Positions 36,894 through 46,907 of a stretch of DNA of 64,000 nt are shown here, piece by piece. The stretch is taken from contig JAPOKJ010000010.1 in NCBI GenBank assembly GCA_029977705.1, positions 1 to 64,000 on the forward strand. Direction: 5' to 3'. The notes below the pieces were generated by a model. It worked only from the letters and a program-made list of their open reading frames with translations, made no database searches and was not told the DNA's origin. The position numbers and the translations under genes were made by a program. Within the stretch, counting starts at the first letter, position 1. Each line of letters begins with the position of its first letter. Source of the DNA: Burkholderiales bacterium (GTDB lineage: Bacteria; Pseudomonadota; Gammaproteobacteria; Burkholderiales; Burkholderiaceae_E).

Positions 36894-36899
36894 GGCCCC

Positions 36900-37463
36900 A
36901 TGCGCAAGATCCTCGTGACCTATGCCCACCCGGAGCACCCGCCCTCACGGGTCAACCGTGCCCTGCGACAGGGCGCGCAGGCGCTGCTGGCCAGCCGTGG
37001 CCTGGAAGTGACCTGGCACGACCTGTACCGCAAGTACCCGGACTTCATGATCCGGATCGGTCAGGAACAGGCCTTGCTGCAGGCCCATGAGGTGCTGGTC
37101 TTCCAGCACCCCTTGTTCTGGTACAGCGTGCCGGCCCTGCTCAAGCACTGGATCGACGAGGTGCTCACCGAGGGCTGGGCCTATGGCGGCAAGAGCCGGG
37201 CGCTGGCCGGCAAGACCTGGGTCCACTGGCTGACCGCAGGTGGGTCTGCCAGCGCTTACTCTCGTGATGAGGCCAATGGTTTCGGCATTCAGCACTTGCT
37301 GCGTCCGCTGGAGCGCACCGCCCTGTTGTGTGACTGCCGCTGGCTCCCGCCCCAGGTCACCCATGCCAGCCTGACCCTCACGGACGAAGACCTGGCCGCC
37401 GAGGGGCAGCGCTACGGCCAATGGCTGGCGCGCCTGGTGGCGGCGGAGGACGGTGATGGCTGA
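36900..37463 (+). CDS. KefF-like NAD(P)H-dependent flavin oxidoreductase
   Basis: 187 residues. Flavodoxin-like fold with KILVTYAHPEHPPSRVNRAL at the start, the NAD(P)H:quinone oxidoreductase motif LVFQHPLFWYSVPALLKHWI (about 75-94) and GKTWVHWLTAGGSASAYSRD. In E. coli KefF and KefG are ancillary FMN oxidoreductases needed by the glutathione-gated KefC/KefB antiporters. The antiporter gene overlaps its 3' end by 8 bp, which strongly supports that pairing. No SD precedes the ATG (leaderless candidate). Confidence 0.92.
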   Translation: MRKILVTYAHPEHPPSRVNRALRQGAQALLASRGLEVTWHDLYRKYPDFMIRIGQEQALLQAHEVLVFQHPLFWYSVPALLKHWIDEVLTEGWAYGGKSRALAGKTWVHWLTAGGSASAYSRDEANGFGIQHLLRPLERTALLCDCRWLPPQVTHASLTLTDEDLAAEGQRYGQWLARLVAAEDGDG

Positions 37464-39267
37464 ACACGGTTTCATGCTGCAGGCCCTCGTCTACTTCGTG
37501 GCCGCGGTGCTGCTGGTGCCCTTGTTTGCCAAGCTCAAGCTCGGCGCCGTCCTGGGCTACCTGGCCGCCGGGGTCCTGATCGGGCCCTGGGGCCTGCGCC
37601 TGATCGACGACCCGCATGCGGTCGAAAACGTCTCGGAACTGGGCGTGGTGCTGCTGCTCTTTCTGGTCGGGCTGGAGCTGAACCCCAAGCGCCTGTGGTC
37701 CCTGCGCCGGGCGATCTTTGGCCTGGGCGGCCTGCAGGTGGCCTTGACCTCGGTGATTGTCGGCGGCGCCGCCCTGCTGCTGCTGCCTTGGCAGCCGGCC
37801 CTGGCGGTGGGCATGGCCGCCTGCCTGTCCTCGACCGCGATTGCGATCCAGGTGTTGCAGGAGCGCCACTTGATGGCCACCGAGGGCGGCGAAAGCGCCT
37901 TTGCGGTCTCGCTGTTCCAGGACCTGGCGGTGATCCCGCTGCTGCTGCTACTCGATCTGCTGGCACCGGCCACCCGGAGCGGACCCGGCTTTACCTGGGT
38001 CAACCTGGCCGAAGCCGTGGCCCTGATCGCCGGCATGGTGCTGGTCGGCCGGCTGGTGCTGCGCCCGGTCTTCCGGCTGATCGCCAGCCTGGAGATGCGC
38101 GAGATCTTCATTTCCTTTGCCCTGGCGCTGATCGTGGGCAGTGCCATGCTGACCCAGTCGATCGGCCTGTCATTGGGACTGGGCAGCTTCGTGGCCGGCA
38201 TCCTGCTGGCCGAATCGGAATACCGTATCGAGCTGGAGGTCGACATCCAGCCCTTCAAGGGCCTGCTGCTGGGCCTGTTCTTCATCGCCGTGGGCATGGG
38301 CATCGACCTGCAGTTGCTGCTGGCCTCCCCCTGGCTGGTGCTGGGCCTGGCGTTTGCGCTGGTGCTGATCAAGACCCTGGTGCTGCTCGGGCTGGGGCGG
38401 CTGTTCCAGCTCACCGGCAACGACGCCTGGATCTTCGCCTTCTCCCTGTCCCAGGTCGGCGAGTTCGCCTTCGTGATGTCGAACCAGGCCCGCGCCAGCC
38501 AGTTGCTGTCCGTGGAACAGGCCGGCCTGCTCAACGGCGTGGTGGCGGTATCGATGCTGTTCACCCCCTTGCTGTTCCTGTTTCATGAACGGGTCATGGT
38601 GCCGTATCGCAACCGCCAGCAGACGCCGCGCCAGGCCGACACCATTGAAGAGCAGAACCCGGTGATCATTGCCGGCATGGGCCGCTTTGGCCAGATCACC
38701 GCGCGCCTGCTGCAGGCCCGCCAGATCCCCTTCACCCTGATCGACCTGGATCCCTCCCACGTCGAGGCGATGCGTCGCTTCGGCTGGCGCACTTACTACG
38801 GTGACGCCGCGCGCCCTGATGTGCTCGAGGCTGCCGGCGTGCGCGAGGCGGCGCTGGTGTTCCTGGCCATGGATGATCCGCAGGCGGTCAAGGAGACGGC
38901 CGCCTACCTGCGCCGCCATCACCCGGCCGTCAAGATCCTGGCGCGCGCGCGCAGCCGGCCCGAGGCGATCGAACTGCGCCGGATGGGGGTGACCGAGGTG
39001 CGCGAGACCTTTGGCTCGGCCCTGCTGGCGGCCCAGGAGGCCCTGGTGATGCTGGGCGAATCCCCTTACGCCGCCCGCAAGGCGGCCTTCCACTTCCGTG
39101 ATCACGACGAGGACCTGCTGCGTGAGCAGGTCGGCATGGAGGCTGACGAGGCGCAATTGATCGAGTGGTCGAAAAAAGGCCGCCAGACCTTCAACAGCCT
39201 GATCAGCCGCGAGATGGGCAAGCGTCCCGAGGGCGGATGGAAGACCGGTGAAGATGAACCCACCTGA
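37456..39267 (+). CDS. Kef-type potassium/proton antiporter (CPA2) with TrkA-N domain
   Basis: 603 residues from the ATG overlapping the previous stop region; GGAGG lies upstream. About 12 membrane helices (to about residue 385), with ELGVVLLLFLVGLELNPKRL and the conserved SSTAIAIQVLQER in helix 6. A cytosolic Rossmann RCK (TrkA-N) domain follows at about 400 (VIIAGMGRFGQITARLLQAR). KefB/KefC release K+ with H+ entry when glutathione adducts form, protecting against electrophiles. It is followed without a gap by a Thr/Ser dehydratase. Confidence 0.95.
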   Translation: MAEHGFMLQALVYFVAAVLLVPLFAKLKLGAVLGYLAAGVLIGPWGLRLIDDPHAVENVSELGVVLLLFLVGLELNPKRLWSLRRAIFGLGGLQVALTSVIVGGAALLLLPWQPALAVGMAACLSSTAIAIQVLQERHLMATEGGESAFAVSLFQDLAVIPLLLLLDLLAPATRSGPGFTWVNLAEAVALIAGMVLVGRLVLRPVFRLIASLEMREIFISFALALIVGSAMLTQSIGLSLGLGSFVAGILLAESEYRIELEVDIQPFKGLLLGLFFIAVGMGIDLQLLLASPWLVLGLAFALVLIKTLVLLGLGRLFQLTGNDAWIFAFSLSQVGEFAFVMSNQARASQLLSVEQAGLLNGVVAVSMLFTPLLFLFHERVMVPYRNRQQTPRQADTIEEQNPVIIAGMGRFGQITARLLQARQIPFTLIDLDPSHVEAMRRFGWRTYYGDAARPDVLEAAGVREAALVFLAMDDPQAVKETAAYLRRHHPAVKILARARSRPEAIELRRMGVTEVRETFGSALLAAQEALVMLGESPYAARKAAFHFRDHDEDLLREQVGMEADEAQLIEWSKKGRQTFNSLISREMGKRPEGGWKTGEDEPT

Positions 39268-40219
39268 CGCTCCCATCCTGAACCTGCTCGAACATCCCGA
39301 CCTGCAGCCCGGGGCGATTGCCGGGGTGGCGGAGCGCATCGCGCCCCACGTGCGGCGCACGCCGGTGATCGACCTGCATCTGGAGGGTCATGCAATCCAG
39401 CTCAAGCTCGAGCACCTGCAGGTCAGTGGCACCTTCAAGGCCCGTGGCGCCTTCAATACGCTGCTCGGGCGACCGGCCGCCGAGGTGGTGGCGGCCTCGG
39501 GTGGCAACCATGGCATTGCCGTGGCCCATGCCGCACGCGAGTTGGGCGTGCGCGCCCATGTCTTCGTCCCCGAGACCGCGCCCGCCGCCAAGCAGGACCG
39601 CCTGCGCGCGCTCGGTGCCCAAGTCCATGCCCGGGGGCAGGAATATGTCGAGGCCTTCAGGGCAGCGCAGGCCTTTGCACAGGCGCGCCAGGCACCGATG
39701 TCGCATGCCTATGACCAGCTCGAAACCCTGGCTGGCCAGGGCACGCTGGGACTGGAATGGCTGGCCCAATCGCCGCAACTGGATACCCTGCTGATTGCGG
39801 TCGGTGGTGGCGGCCTGATCGGCGGCGTGGCTGCTGCCACCCGCGGCCGGGTCAGGCTGGTGGCGGTGGAAACCCTGGGCTGTCCGACCCTGCACCGCGC
39901 GCTGGCGGCCGGTCATCCGGTCGATGTCGAGGTGGGCGGTCTGGCGGCCGACGCCCTGGGCGCACGCCGGGTCGGCGACTGGATGTTTCCCCTGGCCCGG
40001 CGCTGGGTCAGCGACGCGGTGCTGGTCGACGATGAGGCCACCCGCAGCGCGCAGCGCCAGCTGTGGGCCGAGCTGCGCCTGGCGGTCGAGCCGGCGGCCG
40101 CCACGGTCTGGGCGGCGCTGCGCAGTGGCGCCTACCGGCCGCAGCCCGGCGAGCGTGTTGGTTTGTTGATGTGCGGGGGCAATGTCGACCCGCGAACCCT
40201 TGTTCAGGAATCCCCATGA
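39254..40219 (+). CDS. PLP-dependent threonine/serine dehydratase
   Basis: About 321 residues, starting at the ATG at 39254 (a GTG at 39248 would add two) and overlapping the antiporter by 14 bp. Fold-type II PLP enzyme: catalytic Lys in LQVSGTFKARGAFNT (about 57-71), ASGGNHGIAVAHAAR, and the phosphate-binding loop VGGGGLIGGVAAA. No C-terminal ACT domain, as in the catabolic or serine-racemase-like forms. It deaminates Thr or Ser to 2-oxobutyrate or pyruvate; racemase activity is possible. Confidence 0.9.
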   Translation: MNPPDAPILNLLEHPDLQPGAIAGVAERIAPHVRRTPVIDLHLEGHAIQLKLEHLQVSGTFKARGAFNTLLGRPAAEVVAASGGNHGIAVAHAARELGVRAHVFVPETAPAAKQDRLRALGAQVHARGQEYVEAFRAAQAFAQARQAPMSHAYDQLETLAGQGTLGLEWLAQSPQLDTLLIAVGGGGLIGGVAAATRGRVRLVAVETLGCPTLHRALAAGHPVDVEVGGLAADALGARRVGDWMFPLARRWVSDAVLVDDEATRSAQRQLWAELRLAVEPAAATVWAALRSGAYRPQPGERVGLLMCGGNVDPRTLVQESP

Positions 40220-41421
40220 GTTTCGATGCCGAAAGCGCCACCCCCTTCTTTCCCCAGAGCTATCAGGCCTCGCGCGAGCGCCTGCTGGCCAATGCCCGTG
40301 CCTGGTCCCGCCATCTGCCGGTGCTGATCGATTCGCGCAGCGTGCCGGCGCGCGGCCCCAGTGGCGAGACCCTGGCCCAGGACTGGGTCCAGATCGGCCC
40401 GCGCCGGGGTGGCCGCAAGGCCCGCCGCATGCTGATCCTGGCCAGCGGCACGCATGGGCTGGAAGGCTTTTGCGGCGCCGGTATCCAGCACGCGATGATG
40501 GAGCACTGGATGCGCCACGGCGCCCCGGCCCGTCCGGGCAATGCCAGTGGCGTCAATCCCTGGCCCTGGGGCCTGCCCCCGGCCAGCGATTGGCCCGACG
40601 ACTTTGCGCTGGTGATCCTGCATGCCGTCAATCCCTACGGCTTTGCCTGGTTGCGCCGGGTCAACGAAAGCAATGTCGACCTGAACCGCAACTCGCTGAC
40701 CCGCTTCGACACGAGCCTCGTGCATCCCGACTACGAGGCCTTGTACGACCTGATCAACCCGACCGACCTGGATCCGGCCCGCGAGGAACAGCGCTGGCAG
40801 GCGATCGCCCAATTCGTGGCCGAGCGTGGCGAACGTGCCCTGCAGCAGGCAGTCTCGGAAGGCCAGTACAAATACCCCGCCGGCATGCAGTTCGGAGGCC
40901 AGAAGCTGGAGGCCTCGATCGTCAACCTGCACAGCCTGGTCCGCGAGCATCTGGCAGGCGTCGAGCAGGCCTTCTGGATCGACTATCACACCGGCCTGGG
41001 CGAAATGGGCGCCTGCGAACTGATCACCGGCATTCCCAAGGCCTCGCCGGCCTTCGCGCGCGGCTACCAGGTCTGGGGCGATGCGATCAAGTCCACCGAC
41101 AGCGGCGATTCCCTGTCCGCCAAGCTGCACGGCCTGATGGAGCAGGGCGTGTATGCCTGCGTCGCTCCCGATGCGCGCTTTTTCATGGTCGCCGCCGAAT
41201 ACGGCACGCACCCGGTCATGCGTGTGCTCAAGGCGATGCGCATGGACAACTGGCTGCACCACCATGCCGACAGCCAGCACCCGATGTGGCCAGCCATCAA
41301 GGCCGAGGTCCTCGAGGCTTTCCGCCCCAACCAGCCGCAGTGGCGCCTGAAGGTGTTGCAGGGCGCCCAGTCCCACCTCGGGGCGGTGTTTCGCGACTTG
41401 GGCATGGCGGTGCCGGGCTAA
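40216..41421 (+). CDS. DUF2817 (M14-like zinc carboxypeptidase fold) protein
   Basis: 401 residues from the ATG overlapping the dehydratase stop (ATGA). Conserved segments are LILASGTHGLEGFCGAGIQ (zinc-ligand His), LHAVNPYGFAWLRRVNESNV with DLNRN, and FWIDYHTGLGEMGACELITG (His and Glu). These match the DUF2817 succinylglutamate-desuccinylase/carboxypeptidase-like fold; hydrolysis of an amide bond is predicted, substrate unknown. It ends in a hairpin and is the last gene of the kef-linked unit. Confidence 0.88.
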   Translation: MSFDAESATPFFPQSYQASRERLLANARAWSRHLPVLIDSRSVPARGPSGETLAQDWVQIGPRRGGRKARRMLILASGTHGLEGFCGAGIQHAMMEHWMRHGAPARPGNASGVNPWPWGLPPASDWPDDFALVILHAVNPYGFAWLRRVNESNVDLNRNSLTRFDTSLVHPDYEALYDLINPTDLDPAREEQRWQAIAQFVAERGERALQQAVSEGQYKYPAGMQFGGQKLEASIVNLHSLVREHLAGVEQAFWIDYHTGLGEMGACELITGIPKASPAFARGYQVWGDAIKSTDSGDSLSAKLHGLMEQGVYACVAPDARFFMVAAEYGTHPVMRVLKAMRMDNWLHHHADSQHPMWPAIKAEVLEAFRPNQPQWRLKVLQGAQSHLGAVFRDLGMAVPG

Positions 41422-41472
41422 GGCCTGGCCGCGTCGCCTTGCTGCAACGCATCAGGGCCCGGCTGTGAACCC

Positions 41473-41495
41473 GGTCACCGATGGCGGTGACCTTT
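41473..41495 (+). terminator. Hairpin terminator after the DUF2817 gene
   Basis: GGTCACCG (41473-41480), loop ATGG, CGGTGACC (41485-41492), then TTT: an 8-bp perfect stem with a short T run. Confidence 0.65.
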
Positions 41496-41529
41496 GACCG
41501 CCCGCAAGCCGCCTTTGATGGCCCCTGGC

Positions 41530-41560
41530 TTGTACAGGAGGGCGCCGCTTGCGGTACAGT
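41530..41560 (+). promoter_or_regulatory. Promoter for the small membrane protein
   Basis: TTGTAC (41530-41535), 19-nt spacer, TACAGT (41555-41560, 4/6). The -10 ends six bases before the ATG at 41567, so the transcript may be leaderless. The spacer is slightly long. Confidence 0.4.
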
Positions 41561-41566
41561 AATGCC

Positions 41567-41776
41567 ATGACCCGCCTTCCCTCCCAGACCTCTGCATTTC
41601 GCTGGACGCCGGTTCAGCGCACGGCCGTGACCGCCAAGATCATGCTGACCGTGTCCTTCGTCTTCGGCCTGGAAGCCCTGTGGCGCGGATCGGCGACACG
41701 CACCGTCGTGGCCGGTCTCATCCTGGCCCTCGGGGGCGGCTTGTTGGTGGCAGCCAAGCACGCCGACACGCCCTGA
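41567..41776 (+). CDS. Small membrane protein of unknown function
   Basis: 69 residues. Hydrophilic start MTRLPSQTSAFRWTPVQR, then hydrophobic IMLTVSFVFGLEALW (about 25-40) and VVAGLILALGGGLLVAA (about 47-64), suggesting two membrane segments in a hairpin. No family recognised. No SD; a -10 hexamer lies six bases upstream. It is followed, in another frame, by a gene whose coding character begins before its first ATG. Confidence 0.55.
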   Translation: MTRLPSQTSAFRWTPVQRTAVTAKIMLTVSFVFGLEALWRGSATRTVVAGLILALGGGLLVAAKHADTP

Positions 41777-41823
41777 AAGCCTTTGAAGCCTGGCGGGTCG
41801 ATCGCTATCCCCTCGATGGCGAG

Positions 41824-43041
41824 ATGACCGATGCAGGCCTGGTCGGACCCGAACTGGCCCACCTGAGCCACATCTATCTGGACAGCCCGCGTGCGCTGGT
41901 GTTCCGCCGGCCCTCTTCGGAGTGGGATGCCTGGGTGCTCCTGCTCCCGATTGCCAGCCGGCTGTCCCTGCTGGCCAACCCGATCTTCGGGCAGCTGACC
42001 CGTGCCTGGGGATTCAACCTGCGCTTCATCGGCATCGATCGCGAGCGCCAGGTCTACGATTTTCGGTCGCTGCTGGCCGACGACCTGCTGCGCCAGCTGA
42101 TCGCCGTGCTCGGTCGCCATCAGGATGCCCGGCGGCAGGACACGCGCTCGCTCGAGCAGACCGGCCACGACGCGCTCGATGTGCTGTTCGAGGGGCTGGC
42201 CCGCGACATGCTGACCGTGCTGGACAAGCGCCGCAGCGACTGGGGTCGGCACCTCGAGGTGCGTCACCGCCTGGAAGGCGAGCAGCGCGACAGCCTGTTT
42301 CCGCGCGACACCCGCTATCCGGATTTCCTGCAGGGCCTGCGCCAGGCCCTGCGCGACGAGCTCATCGATGTCCACCTGTATGGCCGCATCCTGCGCTCGG
42401 TCGATGCCCGCGAGGCCGCCATCGAGCAGCGGCTGGCGGGCTTCATCGACAACTGCCTGGACGAGGTCACCCTGGTCAAGCTGGGCAAGAGTGGCGCCGG
42501 GCGCCACCTGGGCGCCTACAACTGGCTGCGGCTGTCGCCGCGCCATGCCGCCAACCGCGCCCATGTGCTGCGCAGCCTGCCCAGCTTTGCCCGCTTCTTT
42601 GCCGAGACCCTGGTACCGCTGGAGGCGCTCTCCCAGGACCATGAACTGAGCGAGGCGGCCGGCCTGTTTGCAGCGGAACCCGACGATGCCCAGATCCAGG
42701 ACGCCGTGCTCGGACGCGAGACCCGGCCGCAGGCGCCCCCGCTCGACCTGCAGCGCCAGGCCTCGCGGCAGGACACCGTGCACAGCCAGTTCTGGGCCCA
42801 GGCCCTGAGGGCGGCAGTCGATGCCGGCCAGGACCGGGAAGTGCTGCACGCCATCGCACACCGCTTCAATGTCCCTGACAATGTCGTGCGCCGCCTGTGG
42901 CGTGACAAGCCAGACGCGCTCGGTGCCCTGCCCACCTGGCAGTTGTCCCAGGTGTTGCACGAACTGGCGCGCCTGCAGGAGCGTGAATGGCCGCGTGATG
43001 AGCAGGGCTGGCACCGCGTCGTCGAGGCCGCCAGTCTTTAG
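41824..43041 (+). CDS. Uncharacterised 405-residue protein
   Basis: 405 residues from the ATG at 41824. Coding-like codons (ALKAFEAWRVDRYPLDGE) extend upstream to about 41770, overlapping the stop of the small membrane ORF, so the true start may be non-ATG or the ATG at 41680. The protein is soluble, rich in Arg, Leu and Asp, with long predicted helices (VLFEGLARDMLTVLDKRRSD, LQGLRQALRDELIDVHLYGR) and no membrane segment or signal peptide. The C-terminal third holds repeated Arg/His-rich helices. I recognise no family or catalytic motif. Confidence 0.75.
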   Translation: MTDAGLVGPELAHLSHIYLDSPRALVFRRPSSEWDAWVLLLPIASRLSLLANPIFGQLTRAWGFNLRFIGIDRERQVYDFRSLLADDLLRQLIAVLGRHQDARRQDTRSLEQTGHDALDVLFEGLARDMLTVLDKRRSDWGRHLEVRHRLEGEQRDSLFPRDTRYPDFLQGLRQALRDELIDVHLYGRILRSVDAREAAIEQRLAGFIDNCLDEVTLVKLGKSGAGRHLGAYNWLRLSPRHAANRAHVLRSLPSFARFFAETLVPLEALSQDHELSEAAGLFAAEPDDAQIQDAVLGRETRPQAPPLDLQRQASRQDTVHSQFWAQALRAAVDAGQDREVLHAIAHRFNVPDNVVRRLWRDKPDALGALPTWQLSQVLHELARLQEREWPRDEQGWHRVVEAASL

Positions 43042-43169
43042 TGGCGTGTGCCGCACTGGTTTCGTGTCACCACACCCGTCCCTCGATGCCCGTTACGCCC
43101 TTGTCCGTTACCGACCGGCGGCCCTGCCGCCTCTCCACCTGCCGAATGTCCCATTGAACCGGAGTTTCC

Positions 43170-43952
43170 ATGCCCGAATTGATCGTCCGCAAAGAAGGCC
43201 CCATCGGCCGACTGATCTTCTCCAATCCCCCCAAGTTCAACGCCATCTCGACCGAGATGTGGCAGGACCTGCCGCGCCGCTTTGCCGAGATGGAGGCCGA
43301 TCCGGCCATCCGTGTCGTGGTCCTCGAAGGTGAGGGCGAGAAGGCCTTTGCGGCGGGGGCCGACATCTCCAAGTTCGAGGGGCGCCAGGGTGATCGCGAC
43401 GTCCAGAAGATGCATGAGGCGGCGGTCGAGCAGGGCTACCTCTCGCCCCTGATGTGCAAGAAGCCGGTGATCGCCAAGATCCGCGGCGTGTGCATGGGCG
43501 GCGGCCTGGGCATGGCGGCGGCCTGCGACATCCGCATCTGCAGCGACGATGCGCGTTTCCGCATGCCGGCCGCGCGCCTGGGCCTGGGCTACAACCTGAC
43601 CGGCATCCGCCGCTTCATCCAGACCATCGGCCTGCAGAATACCTACGACATCTTCTACACCGCGCGCATCTTCAACGCAGCCGACGCGGTCAAGATGGGC
43701 CTGGTGCTGCACTGTGTGCCGCCCTCGGAACTGGATGCCTTTGCCGACGACTACGCGCGCAAGATCGCCATCAATGCGCCCCTGACCATCCGGGCCATGA
43801 AGCTGGCCTCGGTCGAGTCGCTCAAGCAGGCGCAGTCGCCGGACATGGAAGCCATTGCCCAGGCCATTGCGGCCTGTGCGGCGAGCGCCGACCACCTCGA
43901 GGGCGCGCGCGCCTTCATGGAAAAGCGCGACCCCAATTTCCAGGGGCGCTGA
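43170..43952 (+). CDS. Enoyl-CoA hydratase/isomerase family protein
   Basis: 260 residues, crotonase superfamily. Segments: RLIFSNPPKFNAISTEMW, the CoA oxyanion loop AFAAGADISKFEGRQ (about 60-74) and GVCMGGGLGMAAACDIRICS with the second oxyanion Gly (about 107-126). Catalyses hydration or isomerisation of an acyl-CoA in fatty-acid or aromatic-acid breakdown; exact substrate unknown. GGAG precedes the ATG. The 3' end is the first copy of a 36-bp tandem repeat that extends beyond the stop. Confidence 0.92.
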   Translation: MPELIVRKEGPIGRLIFSNPPKFNAISTEMWQDLPRRFAEMEADPAIRVVVLEGEGEKAFAAGADISKFEGRQGDRDVQKMHEAAVEQGYLSPLMCKKPVIAKIRGVCMGGGLGMAAACDIRICSDDARFRMPAARLGLGYNLTGIRRFIQTIGLQNTYDIFYTARIFNAADAVKMGLVLHCVPPSELDAFADDYARKIAINAPLTIRAMKLASVESLKQAQSPDMEAIAQAIAACAASADHLEGARAFMEKRDPNFQGR

Positions 43953-44063
43953 TTGGCAAAGCGCGACCCTGGTTTTCGGGGTCGCTGAGTGGACGAGCGC
44001 GACCGCGACTTTCGGGGTCGCTGAGCGCCCGGCGCGCGGCCTCACATTCGGGGCCGACCTCAG
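43920..44063. repeat. 36-bp tandem repeat at the 3' end of the enoyl-CoA hydratase gene, about four units
   Basis: Units at 43920-43955, 43956-43991, 43992-44027 and a diverged 44028-44063 share AGCGCGACC then a T-rich middle and GGGTCGCTGA. The hydratase stop codon lies in unit 1. Units 2 and 3 each fold as hairpins (GCGACCC or GCGACC with GGGTCGC or GGTCGC), so they may end transcription. Confidence 0.85.
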
Positions 44064-44086
44064 GCAGGTCGGGCCCTGGCGCCGGC

Positions 44087-44878
44087 TCAGGCCCCGGGTG
44101 ATGCCTTCTTTCTGGGCTTGCGGCCGCGCCCGGCCAGGGCCGCGTCGTACCAGGCATCGGGCAGGATGCGCAGCAGCCTTGCCACCCAGGCCATCTGCCA
44201 GGGAATCACCCGGTAACTCGTGCCTGCCAGGATGGCGTCGGCCGCCTGCCGGGCAAAGTCCTGCACCGGCATCAGGAAGGGCATGGGATAGGGGTTGCCG
44301 GCGGTCATCGGTGTGTCGATGAAGCCCGGTGCGATGGTCACCACCTTCACGCCCGTGCCGCGCAACTCGACACGCACGCTCTCGCAGACCGCCGTGGCCG
44401 CCGCCTTGCTGGCGCTGTAGGCCGGTGTGCCCGGCAGGCCGCGCACGCCGGCCACGCTCGAGATGCCCACCAGGGTGCCGCTGCCGCGCTGCTTCATCGC
44501 GCTGGCAAAGCAGGCAAAGCCGTTGAACAGGGCGGTGACATTGGTGCGCAGTGTGTCCTCGAAAACCGCCACATCCTCGGGGTGTTCGACCGAGGCCCCC
44601 TGCGAAATGCCGGCATTGGCGATGAAGATGTCGGGCACGCCGTGCACCGCCATGTCCGCCCTGACCCGGGCCGCGAAGGCCGCCGCATCACTGACGTCGA
44701 CCTCGATCATCCGGTGCGGGGAGGGCGATGGGGCGGTGGCGGCCAGTTCCGCGCACAGTTGTGCCAGCCGGTCGCCGCGCCGGGCGAGCAACACCAGGGC
44801 AAAGCCGCGGGCGGCAAACTCGCGGGCCAATTGCTGTCCGATACCGCTGGAAGCGCCGGTGATCCAGATGGTTTTCAT
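44087..44878 (-). CDS. Short-chain dehydrogenase/reductase (SDR)
   Basis: 263 residues from the ATG with AGGAAA five bases upstream. Motifs: IWITGASSGIGQQLAREFAA (residues 4-23), NAGISQGASVEHPEDVAV, catalytic Ser in LVGISSVAGVRGLPG and YSASKAAATAVCESVRVEL with YxxxK (about 152). A C-terminal stretch PYPMPFLMPVQDFARQAADA suits SDRs of the DltE/short-chain ketoreductase kind. Substrate unknown. It is convergent with the enoyl-CoA hydratase and divergent from the atp operon. Confidence 0.92.
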   Translation of the reverse strand: MKTIWITGASSGIGQQLAREFAARGFALVLLARRGDRLAQLCAELAATAPSPSPHRMIEVDVSDAAAFAARVRADMAVHGVPDIFIANAGISQGASVEHPEDVAVFEDTLRTNVTALFNGFACFASAMKQRGSGTLVGISSVAGVRGLPGTPAYSASKAAATAVCESVRVELRGTGVKVVTIAPGFIDTPMTAGNPYPMPFLMPVQDFARQAADAILAGTSYRVIPWQMAWVARLLRILPDAWYDAALAGRGRKPRKKASPGA

Positions 44879-45180
44879 GTCGTTTCCTGGTGCTAAGGGG
44901 GACTCACTATCTTCCCAGAATGCGCGCGGAAAGTCCGCTGTTGACATCAATATCCAAGGGGCTTTCCGAAAAAGTGGGCACAAACACCTGTACCTACCGG
45001 AGAGGCCCTCGCAGCCCCTGTCCGGGGTGCCTTGCCGCGATGCTGCTTTGCAACATCAGCGGCGCCGACCAAGCCTTGTCGCTGCGGGGCGATTTGCCGT
45101 TCTGAGGGATTTCCCTTAAAATCGTTTGTCTTTGCCTGTCGCGTCAGGGGCCGTCCGGCGCGCGCCAACCACCATCTGTC
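44879..45180. other. 302-nt gap between SDR and atpI: atp promoter, no RNA gene seen
   Basis: The right third carries the atp promoter. The left part contains TTGACA at 44940-44945 with no matching -10. No repeat or conserved RNA fold is visible. Confidence 0.5.
45094..45122 (+). promoter_or_regulatory. Promoter of the ATP synthase operon
   Basis: TTGCCG (45094-45099, 4/6), 17-nt spacer, TAAAAT (45117-45122, 5/6), about 58 bases before atpI. It is the only plausible promoter before the nine-gene operon. Confidence 0.6.
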
Positions 45181-45537
45181 ATGTTTTCGGCTGTTCTTTC
45201 CCAGTTGCTCGTCTCGGCGGCGCTGTGTCTGGTCACCGCACTGTGGCAGGGGTGGGAGAGCGCCAGTTTCGTGGCCCTGGGTGCGGTGGTGGTGATCATT
45301 CCCAACGCCCTCTTCGCGTTGAGGCTGGCCCTGCACCAGGGGCGCGCCCCGGAATCCTATCCGGTGGTGTTCTTCCTGGGAGAGTTCATGAAGATCGGAC
45401 TCATCGTGGCGGGGCTTGGCCTGATCGTGAAGTACGTCCCCGGCGCCCATTGGCTGCCGCTGCTGATCGGAATGATCGTGGCCCTGAAGGCGCCCTTCCT
45501 GTCGGTTTATCTGGCGGGTCGTGCCGCCAGGGCCTGA
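45181..45537 (+). CDS. atpI: ATP synthase subunit I (AtpI)
   Basis: 118 residues, four hydrophobic segments (LLVSAALCLVTALWQGW, FVALGAVVVIIPNALFALRL, FMKIGLIVAGLGLIVKYVPG, WLPLLIGMIVALKAPFLSVY). The family assists assembly of the c-ring and is not part of the final enzyme. First gene of the atp operon, preceding atpB by 132 bp. Confidence 0.92.
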   Translation: MFSAVLSQLLVSAALCLVTALWQGWESASFVALGAVVVIIPNALFALRLALHQGRAPESYPVVFFLGEFMKIGLIVAGLGLIVKYVPGAHWLPLLIGMIVALKAPFLSVYLAGRAARA

Positions 45538-45630
45538 ACACCAGCAGGCAGGGCCGGTGGCAGCACCGGTGAAGACACGATGTATTCCCCGGTGCGACCT
45601 GGTCGCGCCGGACCCAGCAACGATCTCTGA

Positions 45631-46509
<879 letters not shown>

Positions 46510-46583
46510 GGCGGCCGCGCGCAGGCGCTGAACAATTTTTCGGTTTGGTTTTCGTTTTTTCTTTTTTCAACTGAGTTTTCTGA

Positions 46584-46838
<255 letters not shown>

Positions 46839-46883
46839 TCGAGGGCTCATCCAGCCCGGCCTGTTATTGCCGCTCTTTGTCAC

Positions 46884-46907
46884 GCCTCCCGGTTGCGATC
46901 GGGAGGC
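46884..46907 (+). terminator. Hairpin 1 in the atpE-atpF spacer
   Basis: GCCTCCCG (46884-46891), loop of 8 nt, CGGGAGGC (46900-46907). Perfect 8-bp stem without a T tract. Because the operon continues, this may be an mRNA stability or partial-termination element and not a true terminator. Confidence 0.5.

Larger units (their letters stand above)
36472..36899. other. 428-nt gap between pckG and the KefF-like gene: two divergent promoters, no recognised RNA
   Basis: The left part (36472-36737) would be the pckG leader. I see no known riboswitch fold and no conserved small ORF. The right end carries the two -10-like elements listed separately. No repeats or IS traces are visible. Confidence 0.5.

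Noticed and set aside
43920-44063. The 36-bp repeat array as a possible CRISPR.
   Set aside because: The units are contiguous with no unique spacers and no cas genes are near.
44940-44945. TTGACA as the -35 of an extra atp promoter.
   Set aside because: No -10-like hexamer lies 16-18 bases downstream.
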